Below are positions 24,978-33,866 of a DNA stretch of 64,000 bases, in pieces. This stretch comes from an uncultured Pelagibacteraceae bacterium (GTDB lineage: Bacteria; Pseudomonadota; Alphaproteobacteria; Pelagibacterales; Pelagibacteraceae): assembly GCA_902543375.1 (NCBI GenBank), contig CACBYE010000001.1, positions 163,862 to 227,861 of the forward strand. The letters run 5' to 3'. The first letter of the stretch is position 1. The number at the start of each line of letters is the position of its first letter. A model generated the notes under the pieces. That model worked only from the letters and a program-made list of their open reading frames with translations. It was not told where the DNA came from and did no database searches. Both the position numbers and the translations under genes were made by a program.

Positions 24978-26168
24978 ATGAGAAAATTAATTATTGCTGC
25001 ATTTATGTTTGTGTCGAGTTTTGGAACAAATTTGATGGCAGATGGTCATTCAATTAAGATGGGGATTATCTTAGGATTTACTGGTCCTATTGAATCTTTA
25101 ACACCAGCTATGGCTGCTTCTGCTGAATTAGCTTTTAAAGAAGCTTCAGATTCAGGATCACTATTAGGTGGAAAAAAAATTAAACCAATTAGAGCAGACT
25201 CAACTTGTGTAGACTCTGCAGCGGCAACAGCAGCAGCAGAAGGTGTTATTTCACAAGGTGTAACAGCAATTATGGGAGCTGATTGTTCAGGTGTAACAGG
25301 TGCAATAGCATCTAATGTTGCAATACCAAATGGTGTTGTGATGATTTCACCTTCAGCAACTTCTCCAGGTTTAACAGCTCTTGATGATAAAGGATATTTT
25401 TTTAGAACAGCTCCATCAGATGCAAGAGGTGGACAAATCTTAGCTGATGTTACTAAAGATAGAAAAATTAAAAGTGTTGCGATCACTTATACTAATAACG
25501 ACTACGGGAAAGGTTTAGCAGATGTTTATAAAGCAGCTGTTGAGGCTCATGGTATTAAAGTTACTACAGTAACTGCACACGAAGATGGTAAAGCAGACTA
25601 TTCATCAGAAGTTGCTACATTAGCTTCAGCAGGTGGAGATGCAGTAGCAGTAATAGGTTACTTAGACCAAGGAGGTAAAGGTATTATTCAAGCATCTTTA
25701 GACTCAGGCGCATTTGATAGATTTATTTTATCAGATGGTATGATTGGTCAATCTTTAGTTGATGCATTTGGAAAAGATTTGAATAAATCTTTCGGCTCAT
25801 TGCCTGGTTCAACGGGAAAAGGAGCTGGAGTATTTGCTAAAGTAGCAAGTGCTGCTGGTATAGATAGTTCTGGTCCTTATACAGGTGAGTCGTATGATGC
25901 TGCTGCTTTAATAGTTTTAGCAATGCAAGCAGGTAACTCAACCGACAGAGCGTCAATTGCAAAAAATGTAATGGATGTTGCTAATGGTCCTGGAACAAAG
26001 ATTTATCCAGGTGAGCTTAAAAAGGGTTTAGATTTGTTAGCTAAAGGTAAAAAAGTCGACTACGAAGGTGCAACTGGAGTTACTTTTACCAGCGTCGGTG
26101 AAGCTGAAGGTTCCTTCTTAGAACAAGAAGTTAAAGGCGGAAAATTCAAAACTAAAAAACAAAGATAA
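24978..26168 (+). CDS. Branched-chain amino acid-type ABC substrate-binding protein
   Basis: Periplasmic binding protein of the Leu/Ile/Val family (type 1 fold). A signal peptide ends near MADGHS (about residue 22), followed by IKMGIILGFTGPIESLTPAM and SATSPGLTALDDKGYFFRTA, both typical ligand-lobe segments. Length 396. A ribosome site AAAGGAT precedes the ATG. It faces the livGFHM genes on the other strand, which encode the likely permease and ATPases; the two units converge on a shared terminator region. Ligand not predictable. Confidence 0.9.
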   Translation: MRKLIIAAFMFVSSFGTNLMADGHSIKMGIILGFTGPIESLTPAMAASAELAFKEASDSGSLLGGKKIKPIRADSTCVDSAAATAAAEGVISQGVTAIMGADCSGVTGAIASNVAIPNGVVMISPSATSPGLTALDDKGYFFRTAPSDARGGQILADVTKDRKIKSVAITYTNNDYGKGLADVYKAAVEAHGIKVTTVTAHEDGKADYSSEVATLASAGGDAVAVIGYLDQGGKGIIQASLDSGAFDRFILSDGMIGQSLVDAFGKDLNKSFGSLPGSTGKGAGVFAKVASAAGIDSSGPYTGESYDAAALIVLAMQAGNSTDRASIAKNVMDVANGPGTKIYPGELKKGLDLLAKGKKVDYEGATGVTFTSVGEAEGSFLEQEVKGGKFKTKKQR

Positions 26169-26188
26169 TTTTTTATCTATAATGGATT

Positions 26189-26222
26189 AAACCCCTAACA
26201 TCTTTGATGTTGGGGGTTTTTT
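26189..26222 (+). terminator. Rho-independent terminator of the ABC binding protein gene
   Basis: Arms AACCCCTAACATC and GATGTTGGGGGTT around a TTT loop, followed by T residues. Located 21 bases after the stop. The distal end overlaps the stop codon of a small convergent frame on the minus strand. Confidence 0.85.
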
Positions 26223-26292
26223 AAAAAAATAGATATTTATCTGCCATATACATGGCCCAAGCAATAGCAGCACCTGTAATAATATATTTCAT
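26221..26292 (-). CDS. Possible 23-residue membrane peptide after livM
   Basis: A short frame beginning with ATG 4 bases after the livM stop encodes 23 residues: MKYIITGAAIAWAM, then YMADKYLFF. The middle is a single hydrophobic helix with Lys at both ends, the look of a small membrane protein. It is too short to be called by standard gene finders. Translational coupling to livM is suggested by the 4-base gap; there is no separate Shine-Dalgarno site. Its stop lies within the convergent terminator. Unproven without conservation data. Confidence 0.4.
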   Translation of the reverse strand: MKYIITGAAIAWAMYMADKYLFF

Positions 26293-26296
26293 AGTC

Positions 26297-27667
26297 TTAT
26301 TTTATTTCTATTTTTTCAGGAAGTATACCCTTTGGTCTATATCTCATAATTAATAATAAGCCTATTCCCATCATTAAAAATCTGAAATAAGGAACACTTT
26401 CAATTAAATGAACTTTTAAATAATGCGTATCTTCTAAACCTGCTGTTGTTAGATTGACCAAATACAATCCAATTGGTGCTGCCTCAATCCATAAAAACCA
26501 AACTACAAAACCTCCAAGAATTGCTCCAAAATTATTTCCACTTCCACCAACAATCACCATTACCCAAATTAAAAAAGTGTATCTCAAAGGTCTATAGCTT
26601 CCTGGTGTAAATAATCCATCTTGAGTTACAAGCATAGCTCCAGCAATTCCAACTATTGCAGATCCCAAAACAAAAATTAACAAATGTTGTTTTACTACAT
26701 TTTTTCCCATAGCATTGGCAGCTTCTTCATTATCTCTAATAGCTCTCATCATTCTTCCCCAAGGAGAGTAAAGAGCTTTTTGAGTTAAGATTAAAAGAAT
26801 AATTACAACAACTAAAAACAAACCTGAGTAACAAAGTTTTACAAATATTGATGATCCCTCAATTACAAATTGATTAAGAGCTGATTGTCTTTCTATAATA
26901 TCTGAAATCAAATCCAGTTTTCCAGAATTAAATTTTTCAACTAGATTTATAAACCAATCTGTTTGTTGTAAATTTACTTCATAGGGAGCAGGACGTTTTA
27001 AGCCAATAACATTTTTAACACCTCTAGTAAGCCAATCTTCATGTTTTATAATTGCTATAACTATTTCTGATATTAGTAATGTGGCTATCGCTAAATAATC
27101 AGCTCTTAATCCAAGGGCTACTTTTCCAATGACAAAAGCCAATCCTCCAGCAAAAAAAGCTCCCACGATCCAAGAAAAAATTATTGGCAACCCTAACCCA
27201 CCTAGAAATCCAGTTCTCGCTGGATTTACTTCCTCAATTGCCTCAATACCAGGTGCAGAAACAAATCGTATAATAATTATTCCTGAAATAATTATTGCAG
27301 CAATCGCATAATTTCTAATTTTAGATTTTTGATATTTTTTGAGAACAAATCTAACAACTAAAACAATTCCAACAATAAGAAATAAACTTAATAAAATATT
27401 TATGCCCCCTGCATTCCAAGCCTCTTGAACTGGATTAACAGAAATCAAGACTGCAGCAAGACCTCCTAAGGCCGTAAAGCCCATTATCCCAAAGTTAATT
27501 AAACCAGCATAACCCCATTGGATATTAGCACCCATCGTCATGACAGCTGAGATCAAACAAAGATTAAATATAGATAAAGCAATATTCCATGATTGAAATA
27601 TACCAACAAGGATAATTAATCCCATCATAATACTGTAAGCTGCAATTACATTTAAATTTTTTCTCAC
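26297..27667 (-). CDS. livM: Branched-chain amino acid-type ABC permease LivM
   Basis: Inner-membrane permease of the LivM family. The conserved cytoplasmic coupling stretch GRMMRAIRDNEEAANAMGKN is near residue 310, and GSGNNFGAILGGFVVWFLW toward the end is typical. At 456 residues it is about 100 longer than most LivM; the extra length is a hydrophobic pair near residues 95-175 and a hydrophilic loop near 225-265. Overlaps livH by 4 bases. Works with the LivH, LivF and LivG genes upstream and probably with the binding protein encoded on the opposite strand. Confidence 0.92.
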   Translation of the reverse strand: MRKNLNVIAAYSIMMGLIILVGIFQSWNIALSIFNLCLISAVMTMGANIQWGYAGLINFGIMGFTALGGLAAVLISVNPVQEAWNAGGINILLSLFLIVGIVLVVRFVLKKYQKSKIRNYAIAAIIISGIIIIRFVSAPGIEAIEEVNPARTGFLGGLGLPIIFSWIVGAFFAGGLAFVIGKVALGLRADYLAIATLLISEIVIAIIKHEDWLTRGVKNVIGLKRPAPYEVNLQQTDWFINLVEKFNSGKLDLISDIIERQSALNQFVIEGSSIFVKLCYSGLFLVVVIILLILTQKALYSPWGRMMRAIRDNEEAANAMGKNVVKQHLLIFVLGSAIVGIAGAMLVTQDGLFTPGSYRPLRYTFLIWVMVIVGGSGNNFGAILGGFVVWFLWIEAAPIGLYLVNLTTAGLEDTHYLKVHLIESVPYFRFLMMGIGLLLIMRYRPKGILPEKIEIK

Positions 27668-28674
27668 AATGTCTTTCCTTTAAATATTCCTGATGGTCGA
27701 TACAACAATACTATTACTAATATTGAGAAAGATACTGCAAATTTATAATCAGTTGAGAGTAACTGAATTAAACCATCAGGCTCCAGGTTTTCTGGTAAAA
27801 CATACATAAAAAATTTCTTATATGCATAAGTCAGAAGTATTTCCGAAAAAGCAATTACATAACCTCCTAGGAAAGCTCCAAAAGGATTGCCAATTCCACC
27901 AACTATAGCAGCGGCAAATATTGGGAGCATGTTGTTGAAATAAGTAAATGGTTTAAAACTTTTATCCAAACCATACAAAACTCCCCCTGTTGTGGCTAAA
28001 ATTGCAGCAATCATCCAAGTTATCATAACAACCTTTTTTGGATCTATTCCAGAAAGTAATGCTAAATCCTCATTATCTGAATAAGCTCTCATACTTTTTC
28101 CAGTTTTTGTTTTGTTTAAAAACCAGAATAAAATTGAAACTAAAATTATTGTGACTACAATTGTAATTACTTGCGTTGACTTAATAGCAAGTCCCTCATT
28201 TAAACCAGTAATATCTTTAAATTCACTTGCCCTAATCAAAAATTTTTCACCATCAAAAAATCTTCTATCTGAAGGACCAATTATAATCCTTACCACAGCT
28301 TGAGTAACAAACATTACTCCAATACTTACCATCGCTAATTGAACAGGAGGGCTTTTATTTAATCTGTAATATTTAAATACAAACTTATCAATAATTAACA
28401 TATATAAACCCATAAACAAAATTCCAAAAGGTATTGCTATTAGTGCAGTGGGTAAAAAACCAAGTGATAGACCAAGAGACTGAAAGTACCATGTAAAAAA
28501 TATTGCAACCATCGTACCAAACGACATCATGTCTCCAGTTGCAAAGTTTGCAAAACGCAGTATCCCGTAAATTAAAGTAACAAATATAGCTCCAATTGCT
28601 AATTGAGATCCATAAGTAAGAGCAGGAACAAAAATATAATTTAATAAAAGAATTAATGCGTTTACAATATCCAT
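27664..28674 (-). CDS. livH: Branched-chain amino acid-type ABC permease LivH
   Basis: Inner-membrane permease of the LivH family, 336 residues. Signatures: ILRFANFATGDMMSFGTMVA near the N-terminus, the coupling stretch TGKSMRAYSDNEDLALLSGI near residue 195 and IVGGIGNPFGAFLGGYVIAF in the C-terminal half. One base separates it from livF and it overlaps livM by 4 bases. Confidence 0.93.
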   Translation of the reverse strand: MDIVNALILLLNYIFVPALTYGSQLAIGAIFVTLIYGILRFANFATGDMMSFGTMVAIFFTWYFQSLGLSLGFLPTALIAIPFGILFMGLYMLIIDKFVFKYYRLNKSPPVQLAMVSIGVMFVTQAVVRIIIGPSDRRFFDGEKFLIRASEFKDITGLNEGLAIKSTQVITIVVTIILVSILFWFLNKTKTGKSMRAYSDNEDLALLSGIDPKKVVMITWMIAAILATTGGVLYGLDKSFKPFTYFNNMLPIFAAAIVGGIGNPFGAFLGGYVIAFSEILLTYAYKKFFMYVLPENLEPDGLIQLLSTDYKFAVSFSILVIVLLYRPSGIFKGKTL

Positions 28675-29382
28675 TTAACCTCCTAAAAAAGAGCTTCTTA
28701 CTTTTGGATTGTTCAATAATTCTTTACCAGTACCTGAGTACCGATTTTCACCGGTGACTAGTACATATCCTCTATCAGAAATATTAAGGGCTTGTTTTGC
28801 ATTCTGTTCCACCATTAAAATTGCAACATTCGTCTTTTTTACCTTAATGATATGATCAAAAAGTTCATCCATTACAATTGGAGAAACTCCTGCAGTTGGT
28901 TCATCTAACATTAGCACTGTTGGTTTGATCATAAGGGCTCTTCCCAAAGCAACTTGTTGTCTTTGACCTCCCGATAATTCTCCCACAAATTGTTTTCTTT
29001 TTTCAGTCAAAATAGGAAAAAGATTATAAATTTCGTCAATTACTTTTGTATAATCTTTATTAACTAGAAAGGCTCCCATCTCTAAATTTTCCTCAACTGT
29101 CATCCCTGCAAATACATTTTTTGTTTGAGGTACAAATGAAATTCCTTCTTTAACTCTATCTTGCGGAGAAAGTTTTGTAATATCTTTGCCATCAATAATT
29201 ACAGAACCTGATTTTAGATTTAATAAACCTAACATTGCTTTCATTGCAGTGGATTTTCCAGCTCCATTAGGCCCGAGAATGGATACTATTTCTCCTTTTT
29301 CAACATTAACAGAGCACGAGTTAATTATGTCTGGACCTCTGCCATATCCACCTGTCATGTTATTTCCCTCAAAAAATGCCAC
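28675..29382 (-). CDS. livF: Branched-chain amino acid-type ABC ATPase LivF
   Basis: ATP-hydrolysing subunit. Walker A GPNGAGKST (about 38-46), signature LSGGQRQQVALGRALM (about 134), Walker B VLMLDEPTAGVSP and the switch His region replaced by the LivF-type MVEQNAKQAL. Length 235 is standard for LivF. Two bases after livG. Confidence 0.94.
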   Translation of the reverse strand: MAFFEGNNMTGGYGRGPDIINSCSVNVEKGEIVSILGPNGAGKSTAMKAMLGLLNLKSGSVIIDGKDITKLSPQDRVKEGISFVPQTKNVFAGMTVEENLEMGAFLVNKDYTKVIDEIYNLFPILTEKRKQFVGELSGGQRQQVALGRALMIKPTVLMLDEPTAGVSPIVMDELFDHIIKVKKTNVAILMVEQNAKQALNISDRGYVLVTGENRYSGTGKELLNNPKVRSSFLGG

Positions 29383-29384
29383 AG

Positions 29385-30170
29385 TTAATTATCCTTTAAT
29401 TTTGATCCTCTACCCAAATAGCTTTCAATAACTCTTTCATCCCTTTTTGCATCTTCTACAGAACCTTCAAATAAAACAGATCCTTCTGCCATAACGATTA
29501 CTGGATCACATAATCTTCCAATAAAATCCATGTCATGCTCAATCATACAAAAAGTATAACCCTTCTCTTTGTTTAATTTTTCAATAGCTGATCCGAGATC
29601 TTTTAACAATGTTCGATTAACACCAGCTCCTACTTCGTCTAATAAGACTAATTTAGCATCAACCATCATTGTACGACCTAATTCTAGCAATTTTTTTTGA
29701 CCCCCCGACAAATTTCCTGCTAATTCATTTTTTAAGTGCTCTAAATTTAAAAAATTAACAACTTCTAAGGCTTTTTCTTTAATCAGATATTCTTCTTTTG
29801 CTACTAAAGAGGGCTTAAGTAAAGCACTCATTAATTTTTCTCCAGATTGATTACCTGGTACCATCATTAAATTTTCTAAAACCGATAAATTTGTAAATTC
29901 ATGTGCAATTTGAAAAGTTCTTAAGAGTCCTTTTGAAAATAATTCATAGGATGGTAAATTGGTAATATTTTCATTGTCGAATAAAACATGACCTGCAGAT
30001 GATTTTAGATTTCCTGCAATTAAATTGAATAAGGTAGTCTTGCCAGAGCCATTAGGTCCTATTATACCAGTTATTGTACCTTTCTTTACCTTTAGTGAGC
30101 AATTAGATACTGCAGCCAATCCACCAAAATATTTTGATAAGTTTTTAATTTCTAAAATGTTGTGTTGCAT
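29385..30170 (-). CDS. livG: Branched-chain amino acid-type ABC ATPase LivG
   Basis: ATPase subunit of the LivG type, 261 residues. Walker A GPNGSGKTT, the LivG-specific LLRTFQIAHEFTNLSVLENL, signature LSGGQKKLLELGRTMM, Walker B LVLLDEVGAGVN and the MIEHDMDFIGRL switch region are visible. The Walker B Glu follows Asp as usual, but the usual DEP is DEV here. First ABC gene of the operon, 12 bases after the ProC-like gene. Confidence 0.94.
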   Translation of the reverse strand: MQHNILEIKNLSKYFGGLAAVSNCSLKVKKGTITGIIGPNGSGKTTLFNLIAGNLKSSAGHVLFDNENITNLPSYELFSKGLLRTFQIAHEFTNLSVLENLMMVPGNQSGEKLMSALLKPSLVAKEEYLIKEKALEVVNFLNLEHLKNELAGNLSGGQKKLLELGRTMMVDAKLVLLDEVGAGVNRTLLKDLGSAIEKLNKEKGYTFCMIEHDMDFIGRLCDPVIVMAEGSVLFEGSVEDAKRDERVIESYLGRGSKLKDN

Positions 30171-30182
30171 TCCTTAATAAGA

Positions 30183-30941
30183 TTATAATCTCTTATAAAT
30201 CTTTCTAAGTGATTTTTCCAATAATCTATAATAGCCTGATTTCCTCAATTCATTAACACCTTGCCAATTGAGACCTCCTGGAGTTTGTTCATTGACTAAA
30301 TTTTTTAAAGGTTTCTTTGAATTTAAAAGTGCTAGCTCAGCTAATGCTGAATACAACAAAGTTACATATTTTTGAGCATCTGATTTATTTGTTTTTTTTC
30401 TAGTCAACCAATTTGATAAAACAGCTAATAATTCGTAAAAAGAAGCCATAGTTCCCGATATAGCCCAAAAGTTTTTTGATAATTTTTCATTTTTAATTTC
30501 AATTGTTGTTCCAATTTTATCAAAAAAACTTTTGACCTTTTTATTAGGAGGGAATATTGCTACTGGACCTTTGCCTAGTCTTATTGGAGGCATTGGGATA
30601 GCTCTTATAATAATTATTTTTTTTTTAATTAATTTTTTTAATTTCGGGTAATTTGTTGTAGACATAAAACTAATAACAGTTTGTTTTTTTTTGAAATTCA
30701 GTTTTGGTAATATGCTCTCACCAACCTTGGGCAAAACACCAAGAAAAATCCAATCTGACTTAGCAATCACAGCCTGGTTATCTTTAGCGATTATAATCTT
30801 TTTGAATTTTTTTTTTAAATATTGCGCCTTTTTTTTATTTCTTGGTGAAATAATTATTTTATTGTGCGAAATTTTTGAATTACATATTCCAGTGATAACA
30901 TCTGTAACAATATTACCAGTTCCTATAAATCCTAAGTTCAT
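30183..30941 (-). CDS. Pyrroline-5-carboxylate reductase-like protein
   Basis: NAD(P)-dependent reductase of the ProC fold. N-terminal cofactor motif LGFIGTGNIVTDVITGI, central IIRAIPMPPIRLGKGPVAIF equivalent to the ProC RxMPN stretch, and C-terminal NEQTPGGLNWQGVNELRKSG matching the dimerisation helix (SPGGTT in true ProC). The MPN-to-MPM and SPGGTT-to-TPGGLN changes suggest it may reduce a different cyclic imine or have another role. 252 residues. It precedes the livGFHM genes, suggesting a link between uptake and imino acid metabolism. Confidence 0.78.
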   Translation of the reverse strand: MNLGFIGTGNIVTDVITGICNSKISHNKIIISPRNKKKAQYLKKKFKKIIIAKDNQAVIAKSDWIFLGVLPKVGESILPKLNFKKKQTVISFMSTTNYPKLKKLIKKKIIIIRAIPMPPIRLGKGPVAIFPPNKKVKSFFDKIGTTIEIKNEKLSKNFWAISGTMASFYELLAVLSNWLTRKKTNKSDAQKYVTLLYSALAELALLNSKKPLKNLVNEQTPGGLNWQGVNELRKSGYYRLLEKSLRKIYKRL

Positions 30942-30976
30942 AGTTTAAATTACATTATGGGAGGGTTTATTTGAAC

Positions 30977-31008
30977 AAAAAAAAAGGCTGGGTTAAACCC
31001 AGCCTTTT
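30977..31008 (-). terminator. Rho-independent terminator of the porin-like gene
   Basis: GGCTGGG and CCCAGCC arms (7 pairs, all strong) around a five-base loop, followed on the minus strand by nine U. It is 23 bases after the stop of the gene at 31032-31694. Confidence 0.92.
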
Positions 31009-31031
31009 AAATTTTAAGTTTAAAAAATTAG

Positions 31032-31694
31032 TTAAAATGATTTAACTAATGATAATCTAGCAGTAGCACCACGCATATTGGTAACTGTTATAGTGTTCTT
31101 ATCAGTTTGACCGTTATTTGCTGATACACTATCAAATTCATGATATGCTAGTTCAGCTCTGACAGCAACACCGTTATCTGCTTCATGCTCATAACCTATA
31201 GCATATTGTTCACCATCTGTATTTCCTGGATCTTTATAAGTTCCTGCATTTTTAGAAGTTATATTGATATCCATTGTTGAAAAACCAAGCTTAGCATAAA
31301 CACCTATATCTGTTTTTAGTAAAGCATAGATTGTAGTTAATTCTTCGAAAGCTGCTTCAACTTCAATATCAGTTGTACCGTCTCCGCCTTCACCGCTGTT
31401 TATGTTTTTTGGAGTATCAACATCGCCAAAAACATAATCAACACCTACTGCAAAGTTATCATTAAAATTAAGCTCTGCAAAGATTGAAGCATATCCATCA
31501 ACGAATGCAGCTCCATCTTTTTTCGTAGTTCTCTCTAATGTACCACTTACGTTAGTATTTTCCTCTTTACCATCTGCACCATACAGACCGTAATTACCTG
31601 TTACTCCCAGTGAACCTGATAAACTAGACAGATCAACTGCGAAAGCAGATGTAGAAAAGACTATAGCAGCGAGAGTTGCAAAAATTTTCTTCAT
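31032..31694 (-). CDS. Outer-membrane beta-barrel (porin-like) protein
   Basis: Secreted protein with a clear signal peptide (MKKIFATLAAIVFSTSAFA, cleaved after AFA) followed by Gly- and aromatic-rich amphipathic strands. It has alternating patterns such as SLGVTGNYGLYGADG, FVDGYASIFAELNF and NFAVGVDYVFGDVD, and ends in a terminal Phe (RLSLVKSF) like barrel proteins. Length 220 is short for a trimeric porin. Strong promoter and terminator around it suggest abundant single-gene expression. The pore substrate is unknown. Confidence 0.82.
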   Translation of the reverse strand: MKKIFATLAAIVFSTSAFAVDLSSLSGSLGVTGNYGLYGADGKEENTNVSGTLERTTKKDGAAFVDGYASIFAELNFNDNFAVGVDYVFGDVDTPKNINSGEGGDGTTDIEVEAAFEELTTIYALLKTDIGVYAKLGFSTMDINITSKNAGTYKDPGNTDGEQYAIGYEHEADNGVAVRAELAYHEFDSVSANNGQTDKNTITVTNMRGATARLSLVKSF

Positions 31695-31707
31695 TATTAG
31701 TCCCTTT

Positions 31708-31751
31708 GTTTAATATTAAACTTATATATATATTGTGGATTTTTAACACAA
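31708..31751 (-). promoter_or_regulatory. Promoter and palindrome of the porin-like gene
   Basis: On the minus strand TTGTGT (31751-31746), 17-base spacer, TATATA (31728-31723), placing the start near 31716. A 14-base perfect palindrome GTTTAATATTAAAC (31721-31708) covers that start point and could be an operator. A purine run AAAGGGA lies 8 bases before the ATG. Confidence 0.5.
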
Positions 31752-31940
31752 TTGAAATTAATAAGAAAAATAATTTTTTGGAAATTTAATGTTTTTGATT
31801 ATTGTTGCAAAATTACCACTAAAAAAATGTTGAAATATCTAGTTTTTTTGAACTAAACAATTTTTACACCTAAAGTTGCATAAAAATATTTACCATCTCG
31901 GTATCAGACAATTTACTTTTAATCTTTGATTCCTTTGGCT

Positions 31941-32852
31941 TTAATTAAAAAAAGACCCTCGTATTCTCAAAAGTTCTCTGCTCAAGTCTTTATTTTCCTT
32001 AAAAGGCTTTCTTCCGTGTAGCCAAAAATAATTATTAGCTATTACTGAGGAACCAACTGGTAATCTTGTAATGATCTTATGATTGCTTTCCTCTAAACTA
32101 TCTGACAATTTTTGCAAAAAAACTCCTTGTCTCATGTTTTTTGGTTCAGGAAATTGATCAATATACGAAATTTGGGCTCTACCATTTTTATCAGATGAAA
32201 ATACTGGATGCTCAACCTTATAATTAATATTTTTACTTTTAGGGGACCCCCAAATAAAATTCTCTTTTGCGCATGGATCGTTAAATAATTCATCGCAATG
32301 TTCCCAATCATCAAGATGAAGCATGGCTGATTCTCCACCTTCTACATTTTTTTCTTCTAGTTTTGACATCAATAACCAATCAGTCTTTTCTTTTACATAT
32401 GTTCCATCAGTATGTAAATCCATGTTCGTATAAGCTTTTCTAAGATAAGAGTCACTTTTGTCTTCATGTTTAACATGAAACCTTGCATAATATTTTCCAG
32501 CCATAGCATCATGATTAGGTACGCCAATTAAATGTGCCACTGCTGTGGAAAGTTTTATCAAAAAATTATTATCTGTTTTAGAGATTAGGTTTTTTGGTTT
32601 AATTATAAAACAACCTGTATTTCTATCTCGAACAATTTCATTAATAAATTTAGATAATCTATTTTTGCTTAAATCATCCAAGCTTTTAGCAATGGTAAAT
32701 CTAGTGAAAGGCTTATACTCTAAGGCCGTAATATCAAATTTATTAAATGGGAATATGAGTTTGTTTAAAATTTCCTCACTTATATCAATATTTATTATCC
32801 TTGAAGATTTATCGTTTAAACTAATTTCAAAACCATCAATTTTTTCTATCAT
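31941..32852 (-). CDS. glaH: CsiD/GlaH-like 2-oxoglutarate-dependent glutarate hydroxylase
   Basis: Fe(II)/2-oxoglutarate dioxygenase of the CsiD family; the E. coli enzyme hydroxylates glutarate to L-2-hydroxyglutarate in lysine breakdown. The facial triad is visible as His147 and Asp149 in MDLHTDGTYV and His279 in YFWLHGRKPF, with Arg in LSRELLRIRG for 2-oxoglutarate. N-terminal GCFIIKPKN and central ESAMLHLDDWEHCDELFNDP also match. Length 303 versus 325 in E. coli. It overlaps azlD by 4 bases and is the final gene of the ABC operon. No L-2-hydroxyglutarate dehydrogenase is nearby. Confidence 0.85.
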   Translation of the reverse strand: MIEKIDGFEISLNDKSSRIINIDISEEILNKLIFPFNKFDITALEYKPFTRFTIAKSLDDLSKNRLSKFINEIVRDRNTGCFIIKPKNLISKTDNNFLIKLSTAVAHLIGVPNHDAMAGKYYARFHVKHEDKSDSYLRKAYTNMDLHTDGTYVKEKTDWLLMSKLEEKNVEGGESAMLHLDDWEHCDELFNDPCAKENFIWGSPKSKNINYKVEHPVFSSDKNGRAQISYIDQFPEPKNMRQGVFLQKLSDSLEESNHKIITRLPVGSSVIANNYFWLHGRKPFKENKDLSRELLRIRGSFFN

Positions 32853-33172
32853 AAGTAAAAATTAAAAAGTGATAATATGATACCAGAGAAAATAGTTGGG
32901 TAAACTAAATTTTTTCTGGTTAGATAAAAAATGACTATAGCCAAAAAGACAACTATAAATCTTATAAAGTAATCCACTTCATTTAAAGACCCTGATGGAA
33001 AAATTATCATTCTTGCAATAAGTGCTGCTAATGTTGAGTATGCGAGACAATTAAACCATCTAAATATTTTTGAAGTTTCTTTGATTTTTTCCGCGCTTAT
33101 AACACCTAAGAATCTGGAAAGATATGTTGCTAAAGATGTGACTATAATTACAATTATAATATTATTTGCCAT
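32849..33172 (-). CDS. azlD: Branched-chain amino acid exporter subunit AzlD
   Basis: Small membrane partner of AzlC (107 residues, three to four helices) that together export branched-chain amino acids. The conserved SLATYLSRFLGVISAEKI and WFNCLAYSTLAALIARMI stretches support AzlD. The start at ATG 33172 is chosen because a Shine-Dalgarno-like GGAGAAAAG precedes it; the frame is open further upstream only from a TTG inside azlC. It overlaps azlC by 11 bases and csiD by 4. Confidence 0.88.
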   Translation of the reverse strand: MANNIIIVIIVTSLATYLSRFLGVISAEKIKETSKIFRWFNCLAYSTLAALIARMIIFPSGSLNEVDYFIRFIVVFLAIVIFYLTRKNLVYPTIFSGIILSLFNFYL

Positions 33173-33866
33173 TCTTTTCTCCAACAAAAAAAGCAATTGT
33201 GCCTGCAAAAAAACCACCAAATAAAATGCACCACTCAGGAGATAAGAAATAAAACATTGGTCCTATAATCGCTCCTAATATGACAGATAAAGTTATTTGA
33301 GTAGTTTTCATTGCACTTAACATCATGCAGGTAAAATAGATTGGATTAATTATAGCTAAACCAATAAGGATATCTTCATTAATAAAATCAGATGCTATAT
33401 AGCCAACAACTGTTGCTAATATTGCAACCGACCACGTTGCTGTCCCAATGCCTATCCAAAAATCTATCCTATTTTCTTTTTCAATTACTTCATAATTGTC
33501 TTTCATAATAAGCCAAGAGGAGACAGCAATGAAGTGACATGATAAATAGTATTTCCATCTAGGTTGATTTTCATGTATCAGTAAAGGCATTAACGCCACT
33601 GTCATTGGATATAATCTTGCATTAACTAACCAAACAGCTAAAAAAATATTTATCAATGATGCACCAATCAACATTGATTCAGCCATGACTAACGATCCAG
33701 GTAAAGCATAAGTCAAAAAAGTAGAAAAAATGCTTTCTTGAACTGTGAAACCTAAACTTTTTAATAATGCACCAATTGCAACAAAACTAGCTGCTAGAGC
33801 AATAGCTGGACTTCCCACACCTTTAATTGATTTAAAACCCTTAAAAAAATATTTTTTATCGATCAT
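33162..33866 (-). CDS. azlC: Branched-chain amino acid exporter subunit AzlC
   Basis: Membrane exporter subunit of the AzlC family, 234 residues. Signatures: FSTFLTYALPGSLVMAESML, FLAVWLVNARLYPMTVALMP, and the C-terminal GAIIGPMFYFLSPEWCILFG. Overlaps livF by 1 base. Finding an exporter in the same operon as a Liv-type importer suggests the cell balances amino acid pools during uptake of the ABC substrate. Confidence 0.9.
   Translation of the reverse strand: MIDKKYFFKGFKSIKGVGSPAIALAASFVAIGALLKSLGFTVQESIFSTFLTYALPGSLVMAESMLIGASLINIFLAVWLVNARLYPMTVALMPLLIHENQPRWKYYLSCHFIAVSSWLIMKDNYEVIEKENRIDFWIGIGTATWSVAILATVVGYIASDFINEDILIGLAIINPIYFTCMMLSAMKTTQITLSVILGAIIGPMFYFLSPEWCILFGGFFAGTIAFFVGEKNGK

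Noticed and set aside
25046-25486. 146-codon minus-strand frame inside the binding protein gene
   Set aside because: Ala-rich mirror of the binding protein; shadow frame.
31752-31940. Possible remnant coding stretch after csiD (KESKIKSKLSDTEMVNIFM on the minus strand)
   Set aside because: No start codon with ribosome site, short, and no family recognised; treated as non-coding AT-rich spacer.
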